A stretch of DNA of 64,000 bases from Urechis unicinctus (Eukaryota > Annelida > Polychaeta > Xenopneusta > Urechidae), in contig CM067349.1 in the NCBI GenBank assembly GCA_034190875.2, positions 48,333-112,332 on the forward strand, in the 5' to 3' direction. Every line of letters starts with the position of its first letter. Within the stretch, counting starts at the first letter, position 1. The notes below the pieces were generated by a model, which was not told where the DNA came from, did not search any database, and was given only the letters and a program-made list of their open reading frames with translations. This document shows, piece by piece, positions 41,142 through 55,640 of this stretch. Position numbers and translations under genes: made by a program.

Positions 41142-44100
41142 GTATATAGAGTGCGCTACACAGACATCATAATCATATGTGTAAAGACTGCTCAACACTG
41201 ACATAAAAGTCTGCTGCATGAAGAATTAGGTACAATGCCATCATAGTCAACAGTGTAAAAACTGCGCTACGCAGACATCATAGTCAGTTGTATGTAGATT
41301 TCGCTACGCTGACGTCATAGTCAGTTGTATGTTGATTTCGCTACACTGATATTATAGTCGTCTATGCAAAAACTACTTTTCACTGACATGCTATTCAGCT
41401 GTATATAGAGATCGCTACACTGACATCATCGTGCGCTGTATTTAGAGTTCACTACATTGACATCATCGTGCGCTGTATATACAGTTCACTACACTGACAT
41501 CATCGTGCGCTATATATATAGAGTTCACTACATTTACATCTCAGTCAACCGTTATATGAAGTTCGTTACGCTGACATCATCGTCCGCTGTATATAGAGTT
41601 GACATTGACATCTCAGTCCGCTGTATATAGAGTTCGCTACACTGACATCATCGTGCGCTGTATAAAATGTTCACTACACTGACATCATCGTCCGCTGTAT
41701 ATAGAGTTCACTACATTGACATCATTGTGCGCTGTATATAGAGTTCACTACATTGACATCTCAGTCAGCTGTATAGAGAGTTCGCTAATCTGACATCATC
41801 GTCCGCTGTTGATCGAGTACCCTACACTGACATCATCGTCCGCTGTATACAGAGAACACTTCGTTGATATTTTTAGTCAGCTGTATATATAGTTCGCCAC
41901 ACTGACATCATCGTTCGCTGTATAAAATTTTCACTACATTGACATCATCGTCCGCTGTATATAGAGTTCAATACATGAACATCTCAGTCAGCTGTATATG
42001 AAGTTCGCTACGCTGACATCATCGTCCGCTGTATATAGAGTTTACATTGACATCTCAGTCAGCTGTATAGAGAGTTCGTTAATCTGACATCATCGTACGC
42101 TGTATATAGAGTTCACTATATTGACATTTCAGTCAGTTGTATATGGAGTTCGCTACACTGACATCATCGTCAGCTATATGTAGAGTTCACCACACTGACA
42201 TCATAATGCGCTGTATATAGAGTTCACTACGCAGCATCTCAGTCATCTGTATATAGAGTACACTACGTTGACATCATCGTCCGCTGTACATAGAGTTCAC
42301 TACACTGACATCATCGTGCGCTGTATATAGAGTTCACTACATTGACATCTCAGTCAGCTGTATATCAAGTTTGCTACTCTAATATCATCGTCCGCTGTTG
42401 ATCGAGTACCCTACACTGACATCATGATCCGCTGTATATGGAGTACCCTACGTTGATATTTCAATCAGCTGTATATATAGTTCGCTACACTGACATCATC
42501 GTCTGCTTTATGTAAAGTTCACCACACTGACATCATCGTGGGTTGTATATAGAGTTCACTACGCAGACATCTCCGTCAGCTGTATATAGAGTACACTACG
42601 TTGACATCATCGTCCGCTGTACATAGAGTTCGCTACATTGACATCATCGTGCGCTGTATAAAATTTTCACTACACTGACATCATCGTCCGCTGTATATAG
42701 AGTTCACTACATTGACATCTCAGTCAGCTGTATATGAAGTTCGCTACGCTGACATCATCGTCCGCTGTATATAGAGTTTACATTGACATCTCAGTCAGCT
42801 GTATAGAGAGTTCGCTAATCTGACATCATCGTCCGCTGTATATAGAATTTACTACATTGACATTTCAGTCAGTTGTATATGGAGTTCGCTACACTGACAT
42901 CATCGTCCGCTATATGTAGAGTTCACCACACTGACATCATAATGCGCTTTATATAGAGTTCACTACGCAGACATCTCAGTCAGCTGTATGTAGAGTACAC
43001 TACGTTGACATCATCGTCTGCTGTATATAGAGTACACTACGTTGACATCATCGTCTGCTGTATATATAATTCGCTACACTGACATCATCGTGCGCTGTAT
43101 ACAATGTTCACTACACTGACATCATCGTCCGCTCTATATAGAGTTCACTACATTGACATCTCAGTCAGCTGTATATGAAGTTCGCTACGCTGACATCATC
43201 GTCCGCTGTATATAGAGTTTACATTGACATCTCAGTCAGCTGTATATAGAGTTCGCTACACTGACATCATCGTGCACTGTATAAAATGTTCACTACACTG
43301 ACATCATCGTCCGCTATATGTAGAGTTCACTACACTGACATCATAATGCGCTGTATATAGAGTTCACTGCGCAGCATCTCAGTCAGCTGTATATAGAGTA
43401 CACTACGTTGACATCATCGTCCGCTGTACATAGAGTTCACTACACTGACATCATCGTGCGCTGTATATAGAGTTCACTTCCTTGACATCTCAGTCAGCTG
43501 TATATAAAGTTCGATACACTAACAGATACACTGACATCTCAGTCAGCCGTATATGAAGTTCGCTACGCCGACATCATCGTCCCCTGTATATAGAGATCAC
43601 TATACTGACATCTCTACGTTGATATTTCAGTCAGCTGTATATATAGTTCGCTACACTGACATCATCGTCTGCTTTATGTAGAGATCACCACACTGACATC
43701 ATCGTGTGCTGTATATTGAGTTCACTACGCAGACATCTCAGGCAGCTGTATAGAGTACACTATGTTGACATCATCGTCCGCCTAACATAGTATTTACATT
43801 TACTTCTTAGTCAGCTGTATAGAAAGTTCGCTAATCTGACATCATCGTCCGCTGTATATAGAGTTGACATTGACATCTCAGTCCGCTGTATATAGAGTTC
43901 GCTACACTGACATCATCGTGCGCTGTATAAAATGTTCACTACACTGACATCATCGTCCGCTGTATATAGAGTTCACTACAGTGACATCATCGTGCGCTGT
44001 ATAAAATGTTCACTACACTGACATCATTGTGCGCTGTGTATAGAGTTCACTACATTGACATCTCAGTCAGCTGTATAGAGAGTTCGCTACGCTGACATCA

Positions 44101-47100
44101 TCGTCCGCTGTATATAGAGATTTCATGGACATCTCAGTCAGCAGTATAGAGAGTTCGCCAATCTGACATCATCGTCCGTTGTATATAGAGTTCAATACAT
44201 TGACATTTCAGTCAGTTGTATATGGAGTTCGCTACACTGACATCATCGTCCGCTATATGTAGAGTTCACCACACTGACATCATAATGCGCTGTATATAGA
44301 GATAACTACGCAGACATCTCAGTCAGCTGCATATAGAGTACACTACGTTGACATCATCGTCTGCTGTATATATAATTCGCTACACTGACATCATCGTGCG
44401 CTGTATAAAATGTTCACTACACTGACATCATCGTCCGCTGTATATAGAGTTCACTACATTGTCATCTCAGTCAGCTGTATATGAAGTTCGCTACGCTGAC
44501 ATCATCGTCCGCTGTATATAGAGTTTACATTGACATCTCAGTTAGCTGTATAGAGAGTTCGTTAATCTGACATCATCGTCCGCTGTATATAGAGTTCACT
44601 ACGTTGACATCTCAGTCAGCTGTATGCAGAGTACGCTACACAGACATCATCGTTCGCAGTATATAGAGTGCGCTAACCAGACATCATAATCATATGTGTA
44701 AAGACTGCCAAACACTGACACAAAAGTCTGCTGTATAAAGAATTAGGTACAATGCCATCATAGTCAACTAGGCAAAAACTGCGTTACGCGCAGATATCAT
44801 TGTCAGTTGTATGTAGATTTCGCTACGCTGACGTCATAGTCTTTAATATGTAGATTTCGCTACACTGACATTATAGTCGTCTATGCAAAAACTACTTTTC
44901 ACTGACATGCTATTCAGCTGTATATAGAGTTCGCTACACTGACATCATAGTGCGCTGTATTTAGAGTTCACTACATTGACATCATCGTGCGCTGTATATA
45001 GAGTTCACTACATTGACATCTCAGTCAGCTGTATATAAAGTTCGCTACTCTAACATCATCGTCCGCTGTTTATCGAGTACCCTACACTGACATCATCGTC
45101 CGCTGTATATAGAGTACCCTACGTTGATACTTCAGTCAGCTGTATATATAGTTCGGTACACTGACATCATCGTCCGCTGTATTTAGAGTTCACTACATTG
45201 ACATCATCGTGTGCTGTATGTAGAGTTCAATACACTGACATCATCGTCCGCTGTATATAGAGTTCACTTCATTGACATCTCAGTCAGCTGTATATAAAGT
45301 TCGCTACTCTAACATCATCGTCCGCTGTTTATCGAGTACCCTACACTGACATCATCGTCCGCTGTATATAGAGTACCCTACGTTGATACTTCAGTCAGCT
45401 GTATATATAGTTCGGTACACTGACATCATCGTCCACTGTATATAGAGTTCACTACATTGACATCTCAGTCAGCTGTATATGAAGTTCGCTACGCTGACAT
45501 CATCGTCCGCTGTATATAAGGTTTACATTGACATCTCAGTCAGCTGTATAGAGAGTTCGCTAATCTGACATCATCGTCCGCTGTATATAGAGTTCACTAC
45601 AATGACATTTCAGTCAGTTGTATATGGAGTTCGCTACACTGACATCATCGTCAGCTATATGTAGAGTTCACCACACTGACATCATAATGCGCTGTATATA
45701 GAGTTCACTACGCAGCATCTCAGTCAGCTGTATATAGAGTACACTACGTTGACATCATCGTCCGCTGTACATACAGTTTCGCTACACTGACATCATCTTG
45801 CGCTGTATATAGAGTTCACTTAATTGACATCTCAGTCAGCTGTATATAAACTTCTATACACTAGAATCATCGTCCGCTGTTTATAGATTTCGCTACACTG
45901 ACATCATCTTCCGCTTAATATAGAATTCGCTACATTGACATCTCAGTCAGCTGTATATGAAGTTCGCTACGCCGACATCATCGTTCCCTGTATATAGAGA
46001 TCACTATATTGACATCTCAGTCAGCTGTATATGAAGTTTGCTACGCTGACATCATCGTCCGCCTTATATAGAGTTTACATTGACATCTAAGTCAGCTGTA
46101 TAGAGAGTTCGCTAATCTTACATCGTCGTCCGCAGTATATAGAGTTCACTACATTGACATCTCAGTCAGCTGTATTCAGAGTTCGCTACACTGACATCAT
46201 CGTTCGCAGTATATAGAGTGCGCTACACAGACATCATAATCATATGTGTAAAGACTGCTCAACACTGACATAAAAGTCTGCTGTATGAAGAAATAGGTAC
46301 AATGCCATCATAGCCAACTAGGTAAAAACTGCGCTAAGCAGATATCATAGTCAGTTGTATGTAGATTTCGCTACGCTGACGTCATAGTCTGTTGTATGTA
46401 GATTTCGCTACACTGACATTATAGTCGTCTATGCAAAAACTACTTTTCACTAACATGCTATTCAGCTGTATATAGAGTTCGCTACACGGACATCATCGTG
46501 CGCTCTATTTAGAGTTCACTACATTGACATCATCGTGCGCTGTATATAGAGTTCACTACACTGACATCTCATTCAGCTGTATATAAAGTTCGCTACACCG
46601 ACATCATCGTCCGCTGTTGATCGAGTACCCTACACTGACATCATCGTCAGCTGTATATAGAGAACCCTACGTTGATATTTGTTATCATCTGTATATATAG
46701 TTCGCTACACTGATATCATCGTCTGCTTTATGCAGAGTTCACCACACTGACATCATCGTGTGCTGTATATAGAGTTCACTACGCAGACATCTCAGTCAGC
46801 TGTATATAGAGTACACTACGTTGACATCATCGTCCGCTGTATATAGAGTTCGCTACACTGACATCATCGTGCGCTGTATAAAATGTTCACCACACTGACA
46901 TCATCGTCCGCTGTATATAGAGTTAACTACATTGATATCTCTGTCAGTTGTATATGAAATTCGCTACGCTGACATCATCGTCCGCTGTATAAAGAGTTCA
47001 CTACATTGACATCTCTGTCAGATGTATTGAGAGTTCGCTAATCTAACATCATCGTCCGCTGTGTATATAGTTCACTACATTGACATTTCAGTCAGTTGTA

Positions 47101-47430
47101 TATATAGTTCGCTATACTGACATCATCGTCCGCTATATGTAGAGTTCACCACACTGACATCATAATGCGCTGTATATAGAGATAACTACGCTGACATCTC
47201 AGTCAGCTGCATATAGAGTACACTACGTTGACATCATCGTCTGCTGTATATATAATTCGCTACACTGACATCATCGTGCACTGTATAAAATGTTCACTAC
47301 ACTGACATCATCGTCCGCTGTATATAGAGTTCACTACATTGTCATCTCAGTCAGCTGTATATGAAGTTCGCTACGCTGACATCATCGTCCGCTGTATATA
47401 GAGTTTACATTGACATCTCAGTTAGCTGTA
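41142..47430 (+). repeat. Satellite subregion 4: mixed blocks with illegitimate junctions
   Basis: A long cassette-free stretch (about 41400-44650) of bulk monomers separates the central blocks from the cassettes at 44659 and 46209. Two junctions break the 37-base register: near 43518 (GATACACTAACAGATACACT) and near 43610 (GACATCTCTACGTTGATATT). A 259-base (seven-monomer) tandem duplication is visible as 45037-45175 repeated at 45296-45435, marked by ATCGAGTACCCTACACTG and a GTTCGGTACACTG unit. Confidence 0.75.
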
Positions 47431-50400
47431 TAGAGCTAGTTCGTCCGCCTTATATAGAGTTTTACATCATCGTCCGCTGTATATAGAGCTTCACTACATT
47501 GTCCGCTCATATAGAGTTCACTACATTGACATCTGTCAGCTGTATTTAGAGTACGCTACACAGACATCATCGTTCGCAGTATATAGAGTGCGCTACACCA
47601 GACATCATAATCATATGTGTAAAGACTGCTCAAACACTGACATAAAAGTCTGCTGTATAAAGAATTAGGTACAATGCCATCATAGTCCAACTAGGTAAAA
47701 AAACTGCGTTACGCGCAGATATCATAGTCAGTTGTATGTAGATTTCGCTACGCTGACGTCATAGTCTGTTGTATGTAGATTTCGCTACACTGACATTATA
47801 GTCGTCTATGCAAAAACTACTTTTCACTAACATGCTATTCAGCTGTATATAGAGTTCGCTACACTGACATCATAGTGCGCTGTATTTAGAGTTCACTACA
47901 TTGACATCATCGTGCGCTGTATATATAGAGTTCACTACATTGACATCTCAGTCAGCTGTATATAAAGTTCGCTACACCGACATCATCGTCCGCTGTTATC
48001 GAGTACCCTACACTGACATCATCGTCAGCTGTATATCTTACGTTGACATTTCTCAGTCATCTGTATATAGAGTTCCCTACACTGACATATCATCGTCCGC
48101 TGCTTTATAGAGTTCACTACACTGACATCATCGTCCGCTGTATATAGAGTTCACTACATTGACATCTCAGTCAGCTGTATATAGAGTTCGCTACACTGAC
48201 ATCATCGTCCGCTGTATATAGAGTTCGCTACATTGACATCATCAGTGCGCTGTATATGATGTCGCTACACTGACATCATCGTCCGCTGTATATAGAGTTA
48301 ACTACATTGACATCTCAGTCAGCTGTATATGAAGTTCGCTACGCTGACATCATCGTCCGCTGTATATAGAGTTCACTACATTGACATCTCAGTCAGCTGT
48401 ATATGAGAGTTCGCTAATCTGACATCATCGTCCGCTGTATATAGAGTTCACTACATTGACATTCAGTCAGCTGTATATAGAGTTCGCTACACTGACATCA
48501 TCGTCCGCTGTATGTAGAGTTCACCACACTGACATCATAATGCGCTGTATATAGAGTTCACTACGCAGACATCTCAGTCAGCTGTATATAGAGTACACTA
48601 CGTTGACATCATCGTCTGCTGTATATATAGATTTCGCTACACTGACATCATCGTGCAGCTGTATAAGATGTTCACTACACTGACATCATCGTCCGCTGTA
48701 TATAGAGTTCACTACATTGACATCTCAGTCAGCTGTCTATGAAGTTCGCTACGCTGACAAATCGTTCGCTGTATATAGAGTTTACATTGACATCTCAGTC
48801 AGCTGTATAGAGAGTTTTTTAATCTGACATCATCGTCCGCTGTATATAGAGTTCACTACATTGACATCTCAGTCAGCTGTATATTAGAGTTCGCTACACT
48901 GACATCATCGTTCGCAGTATATAGAGTTCGCTAACGCCGACATCATCGTCAGTTGTATATAGAGATTCCTACACTGACATCATCAGTCAGCTGTATAAGA
49001 GTTAGGTACAATGCCATCATAGTTCTGTATATAAACGTTCGCTACACTGACATATCATCGTCAGCTGTATTAGAGTTCGCTACACGACTGAGTCATAGTC
49101 TGTACATGTAGAGTTCGCTACACTGACATTGTAGTCGTCTCATCATTGACATCTCTACTTATATAGAGTACACTACGTTGACTGACAGCTGTATATAGTT
49201 CGCTACCACTGACATCATCGTCCGCTGTATATAGAGTTCGCTACATCTGACATCATCGTCGCTGTATATAGAGTTCACTACATTGACATCTCAGTCAGCT
49301 GTATATGAAGTTCGCTACGCTGACATCATCGTCCGCTGTATATAGAGTTTACTTCATTGACATCTCAGTCAGCTGTATATGAGAGTTCGCTAATCTGACA
49401 TCATCGTCCGCTGTATATAGAGTTCACTACAGAGTTCGACATTTCAGTCAGTTGTATATAGAGTTCGCTACACTGACATCATCGTCAGCTATATGTAGAG
49501 TTCACCACACTGACATCATAATGCGCTGTATATAGAGTTCACTACGCAGCATCTCAGTCAGCTGTATATAGAGTACACTACGTTGACATCATCGTCCGCT
49601 GTACATAGAGTTTCGCTACACTGACATCATCGTGCGCTGTATATAGAGTTCACTTCATTGACATCTCAGTCAGCTGTATATAAAGTTCTATTCACTAGAA
49701 TCATCGTCCGCTGTATATAGATTTCGCTACACTGACATCATCTTCCGCTGAATATAGAATTCGCTACATTGACATCTCAGTCAGCTGTATATGAAGTTCG
49801 CTACGCCGACATCATCGTGCGCTGTATATAGAGATCACTATATTGACATCTCAGTCAGCTGTATATAGAGTTCGCTACGCTGACATCATCGTCCGCCTTA
49901 TATAGAGTTTTACATTGACATCTAAGTCAGCTGTATAGAGAGTTCGCTAATCTGACATCATCGTCCGCAGTATATAGTGTTCACTACATTGACATCTCAG
50001 TCAGCTGTATTTAGAGTTCGCTACACTGACATCATCGTCGCAGTATATAGAGTTACACTACATCGACATTTCAGTCACCTGACATAAAAGTCTGCTGTAT
50101 ATAGAGTTCGCTAACACTGACATCATCGTCAGCTATATGTAGAGTTCACCACACTGACATCATAGTCTGCTGTATATAGAGTTCACTGTTCAGCATCTCA
50201 GTCAGCTGTATATAGAGTACACTACGTTGACATCATCGTCCTCTAGCAGTACATTGACATAGAGTTATAGTTACACTGACATCATCGTGCGCTTATATAG
50301 AGTTCACTACACTGACATCATCGTCCGCTGTATATTCACTAGACAGTTCACTCATATGACATCTCAGTCAGCTGTATATATAGTTCGCTACAGCATGACA

Positions 50401-50890
50401 TCATCGTCCGCTGTATATAGAGTTCGCTACACTGACATCATCGTCGCTGTATATAGACATTTCACATTGCTACACATCATCTGTGCTGTATATAGAGTTC
50501 GCTACACTGACATCATCGTCCGCTGTATACTGAGTTCATACACTGACATCGTCTATATATCAGTGACAGCTGTATATAGAGTTCGCTACACTGACATCAT
50601 CGTCCGCTGTATATAGAGTTCACTACTACTGACATCATCAGTCAGCTGTATATAGAGTTCGCTACTGACATCATCGTCCGCTGTATATAGAGTTCACTAC
50701 ATTGACATCTCAGTCAGCTGTATATAGAGTTCGCTTCGCTAAGACATCATTCTCTATATGTAGAGAGTTCACTGACACACTGACATCATAATGCGCGCTA
50801 TATAGAGTTAACTACATAATGACATCTCAGTCAGCTGTATATAGAGTTCACTACGTTGACATCATCGTCTGCTGTGTATATAGATTCGCT
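47430..50890 (+). repeat. Satellite with abnormal indel density, zone 1
   Basis: Same monomers, but the 37-base register is broken again and again by gains and losses of one to about ten bases, for example GTATAGAGCTAGTTCGTCC near 47430, CTACATTGTCCGCTCATATAG near 47500, and scrambled text around 49020-49200 and 50210-50560. The flanking copies of the same blocks are regular. The change is abrupt at both ends. I read it as probable low-quality consensus over a repeat the assembler could not resolve; real decay is the alternative. Confidence 0.7.
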
Positions 50891-53555
50891 ACACTGACAT
50901 CATCGTGCGCTGTATAAAATGTTCACTACACTGACATCATCGTCCGCTGTATATAGAGTTCACTACATTGACATCTCAGTCAGCTGTATATGAAGTTCGC
51001 TACGCTGACATCATCGTCCGCTGTATATAGAGTTTACATTGACATCTCAGTTAGCTGTATAGAGAGTTCGTTAATCTGACATCATCGTCCGCTGTATATA
51101 GAGTTCACTACATTGACATCTCAGTCAGCTGTATACAGAGTACGCTACACAGACATCATCGTTCGCAGTATATAGAGTGCGCTAACCAGACTCATAATCA
51201 TATGTGTAAAGACTGCCAAACACTGACATAAAAGTCTGCTGTATAAAGAGTTAGGTACAATGCCATCATAGTCAACTAGGCAAAAACTGCGTTACGCGCA
51301 GATATCATTGTCAGTTGTATGTAGATTTCGCTACGCTGATGTCATAGTCTGTAATATGTAGATTTCGCTACACTGACATTATAGTCGTCTATGCAAAAAC
51401 TACTTTTGCCTGACATGCTATTCAGCTGTATATAGAGTTCGCTACACTGACATCATCGTGCGCTGTATTTAGAGTTCACTACATTGACATCATCGTGCGC
51501 TGTATATAGAGTTCACTACATTGACATCTCAGTCAGCTGTATATAAAGTTCGCTACTCTAACATCATCGTCCGCTGTTTATCGAGTACCCTACACTGACA
51601 TCTTCGTCCGCTGTATATAGAGTACCCTACGTTGATACTTCAGTCAGCTGTATATATAGTTCGGTACACTGACATCATCGTCCGCTGTATATAGAGTTCA
51701 CTACATTGACATCTCAGTCAGCTGTATATGAAGTTCGCAACGCTGACATCATCGTCCGCTGTATATAGAGTTTACATTGACATCTCAGTCAGCTGTAATG
51801 AGAGTTCGCTAATCTGACATCATCGTCCGCTGTATATAGAGTTCACTACAATGACATTTCAGTCAGTTGTATATGGAGTTCGCTACACTGACATCATCGT
51901 CAGCTATATGTAGAGTTCACCACACTGACATCATAATGCGCTGTATATAGAGTTCACTACGCAGCATCTCAGTCAGCTGTATATAGAGTACACTACGTTG
52001 ACATCATCGTCCGCTGTACATACAGTTTCGCTACACTGACATCATCGTGCGCTGTATATAGAGTTCACTTCATTGACATCTCAGTCAGCTGTATATAAAG
52101 TTCTATACACTAGAATCATCGTCCGCTGTTTATAGATTTCGCTACACTGACATCATCTTCCGCTGAATATAGAATTCGCTACATTGACATCTCAGTCAGC
52201 TGTATATGAAGTTCGCTACGCCGACATCATCGTTCGCTGTATATAGAGTTCACTACATTGACATCTCAGTCAGCCGTATATGAAGTTCGCTACGCTGACA
52301 TCATCGTCCGCCTTATATAGAGTTTACATTGACATCTAAGTCAGCTGTATAGAGAGTTCGCTAATCTTACATCGTCGTCCGCAGTATATAGAGTTCACTA
52401 CATTGACATCTCAGTCAGCTGTATTTAGAGTTCGCTAATCTGACATAATTGTCCGCTGTATATAGAGTTCACTACATCGACATTTCAGTCAGTTGTATAT
52501 AGAGTTCGCTACACTGACATCATCGTCCTCTATATGTAGAGTTCACCACACTGACATCATAATGGGCTGTATATAGAGTTCACTGCGCAGCATCTCAGTC
52601 AGCTGTATATAGAGTACACTACGTTGACATCATCGTCCTCTGTACATAGAGTTCGTTACACTGACATCGTCGTGCGCTTTATATAATGTTCACTACACTG
52701 ACATCATCGTCCGCTGTATATAGAGTTCACTTCATTGACATCTCAGTCAGCTGTATATAAAGTTCTATACACTAGCATCATGGTCCGCTGTTTATAGATT
52801 TCGCTACGCTGACATCATCGTCCGCCTTATATAGAGTTTACATTGACATCTAAGTCAGCTGTATATCGAGTTCGCTAATCTGACATCATCGTTCGCAGTA
52901 TATAGAGTTCACTACATTGACATCTCAGTCAGCTGTATTTAGAGTTCGCTACACTGACATCATCGTTCGCAGTATATAGAGTGCGTTACCCAGACATCAT
53001 AATCATATGTGTAAAGACGGCTCAACACTAAAAGTCTGCTGTATGAAGAATTAGGTACAAAGCCTTCTTAGTCAACTAGATAAACCCGCGCTACGCAGAT
53101 ATCATAGTCAGTTGCATGTAGATTTCGCTACACTGACATTATAGTCGTCTATGCAAAAACTACTTTTCACTGACATGCTATTCAGCTGTATGTAGAGTTC
53201 GCTACACTGACATCATCGTGCGCTGTATTTAGAATTCACTACATTGACATCATCGTGTGCTGTATGTAGAGTTCAATACACTGACATCATCGTCCGCTGT
53301 ATATAGAGTTCACTTCATTGACATCTCAGTCAGCTGTATATAAAGTTCGATACACTAACATAATCGTCCGCTGTATATAGAGTTCACTACATTGACATCT
53401 CAGTCAGCTGTAATGAAGTTCGCTACGCTGACATCATCGTCCGCTGTATATAGAGTTTTCATGGACATCTCAGTCAGCAGTATAGAGAGTTCGCCAATCT
53501 GACATCATCGTCCGTTGTATATAGAGTTCAATACATTGACATTTCAGTCAGTTGT
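50890..53555 (+). repeat. Satellite subregion 5: regular blocks
   Basis: The 37-base register is restored. Cassettes start at 51168 (seven monomers) and 52972 (six monomers, missing several bases around CAACACTAAAAGTCTGC). The stretch 51.4-52.4 kb has the same order of variant monomers as the 1.84-kb repeat further right, so it is an earlier or rearranged version of that unit. Confidence 0.75.
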
Positions 53556-55640
53556 ATAAGGAGTTCGCTACGCTGACATCATCATCCGCTATATGTAGAG
53601 TTCACCACACATCATGCGCTGTATATAAGATAACTACGCAGACAGATCAGTCAGCTGCAGACATCTACGTTGACATCATCGCTGCTGTATATAGAGTTCG
53701 CTACACTGACATCATCGTGCGCTGTATAAAATGTTCGCTACACTGACATCATCGTCCGCTGTATATAGAGTTCACTACACTGACATCATCGTCCGCTGTA
53801 TATAGAGTTCACTACACTGTCATCTCTGTATAATAGTCATTGACCATCTGTATATGAAGTTCGCTACGCTGACATCATCGTCCGCTGTATATAGAGTTTA
53901 CATTGACATCTCAGTCAGCTGTATAGAGAGTTCGCTTTACTGACATCATCGTCCGCTGTATATAGAGTTCACTACATTGACATCTCAGTCAGCTGTATAC
54001 AGAGTACGCTACACTGACATCATCGTCCGCTGTATATAGAGTGCGCTACGTTGACATCTCAGTCATGCTGTATATAGAGTTCGCTACACTGACATCATCG
54101 TCCGCTGTATAAAGAGTTCACTAGGTGACATCTCAGTCAGCTGTATCAAAGTAGGCTACGCTGACATCATGCGCTGTATATAGAGTTCCTACATTGACAT
54201 CAGTTATATGAGTAGATTTCAGTAGCGCTGTATATAGAGTTCACTAGTGACATCATAATATGTATATAGGAGTTTCGCTACACTGACATTATAGTCGCTG
54301 TATATGTTCACTACAACTGAATCACTCCGCTGTATATAGAGTTCACTACATGACATATCAGTCAGCTGTATATAGAGTTCGCTACACTGACATCATAGTG
54401 CGCTGTATAGAGTTCACTACATTGACATCATACGTCACTGTATATCATCGTGACGCTGGCTGTATAGAGTTCACTAAATTGACATCTCAGTCAGCTGTAT
54501 ATAAAGTTCGCTACACGACATCACATCAACATCATCGTCCGCTGTTTATCGAGACATCATCATCACACTATACATCATCGCTACATTGACATCATGTCCG
54601 CTGTATATAGAGTACCCTACGTTGACATTCAGTCAGCTGTATATATAGTTCGGTACACTGACATCATCGTCCGCTGTATATAGAGTTCACTGACTATTGA
54701 CATCTCAGTCGTTGCTGTATATAAGTTTCGCTACGCTGACATCATCGTCCGCTGTATATAGAGTTTACATTGACATCTCAGTCAGCTGTATATAGAGTTC
54801 GCTAATCATCTGACATCATCGTCCGCTGTATATAGAGTTCACTACAATGACATTTCAGTCAGTTGTATATGGAGTTCGCTACACTGACATCATCGTCAGC
54901 TATATGTAGAGTTCACCACACTGACATCATAATGCGCTGTATATAGAGTTCACTACGCAGCATCTCAGTCAGCTGTATATAGAGTACACTACGTTGACAT
55001 CATCGTCCGCTGAACATACAGTTCGCTACACTGACATCATCGTGCGCTGTATATAGAGTTCACTACATTGACATCATCAGTCAGCTGTATATAAAGTTCA
55101 CTACACTAGAATCATCGTCCGCTGTTATAGATTTCGCTACACTGACATCATCTTCCGCTTAATATAAAATTCGCTACATTGACATCCCAGTCAGCTGTAT
55201 ATGAAGTTCGCTACGCCGGACATCATCGTTCGCTGTATATAGAGTTCACTACATTGACATCTCAGTCAGCTGTATATAGAAGTTCGCTACGCTGACATCA
55301 TCGTCCGCTGTATATAGAGTTCACTACATTGACATCTCAGTCAGCTGTATATAGAGTTCGCTAACTGACATCATCGTCCGCTGTATATAGAGTTCACTAC
55401 ATTGACATCTCAGTCAGCTGTATATAGAGTTCGCTACACTGACATCATCGTCCGCTGTATATAGAGTTCACCTACATCATAATCATGTCATAAAGTTGCT
55501 CAACACTGACATATAAGTCTGCTGTATGAATATTAGGTACAATGCCATCATAGCCCAAATAGGTAAAAACTACGCTGACATCATCATTGTCGCTGTATGT
55601 AGAGTTCACCTACACTGACATCATCGTGCGCTGATATATA
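53555..55640 (+). repeat. Satellite with abnormal indel density, zone 2
   Basis: A second stretch with broken register, for example CACCACACATCATGCGC near 53600 where other copies have CACCACACTGACATCATAATGC written over 22 bases, and disordered text at 53820-54600. It appears to be a corrupted version of the 1.84-kb unit that follows. The same caution about sequence quality applies as for zone 1. Confidence 0.7.
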
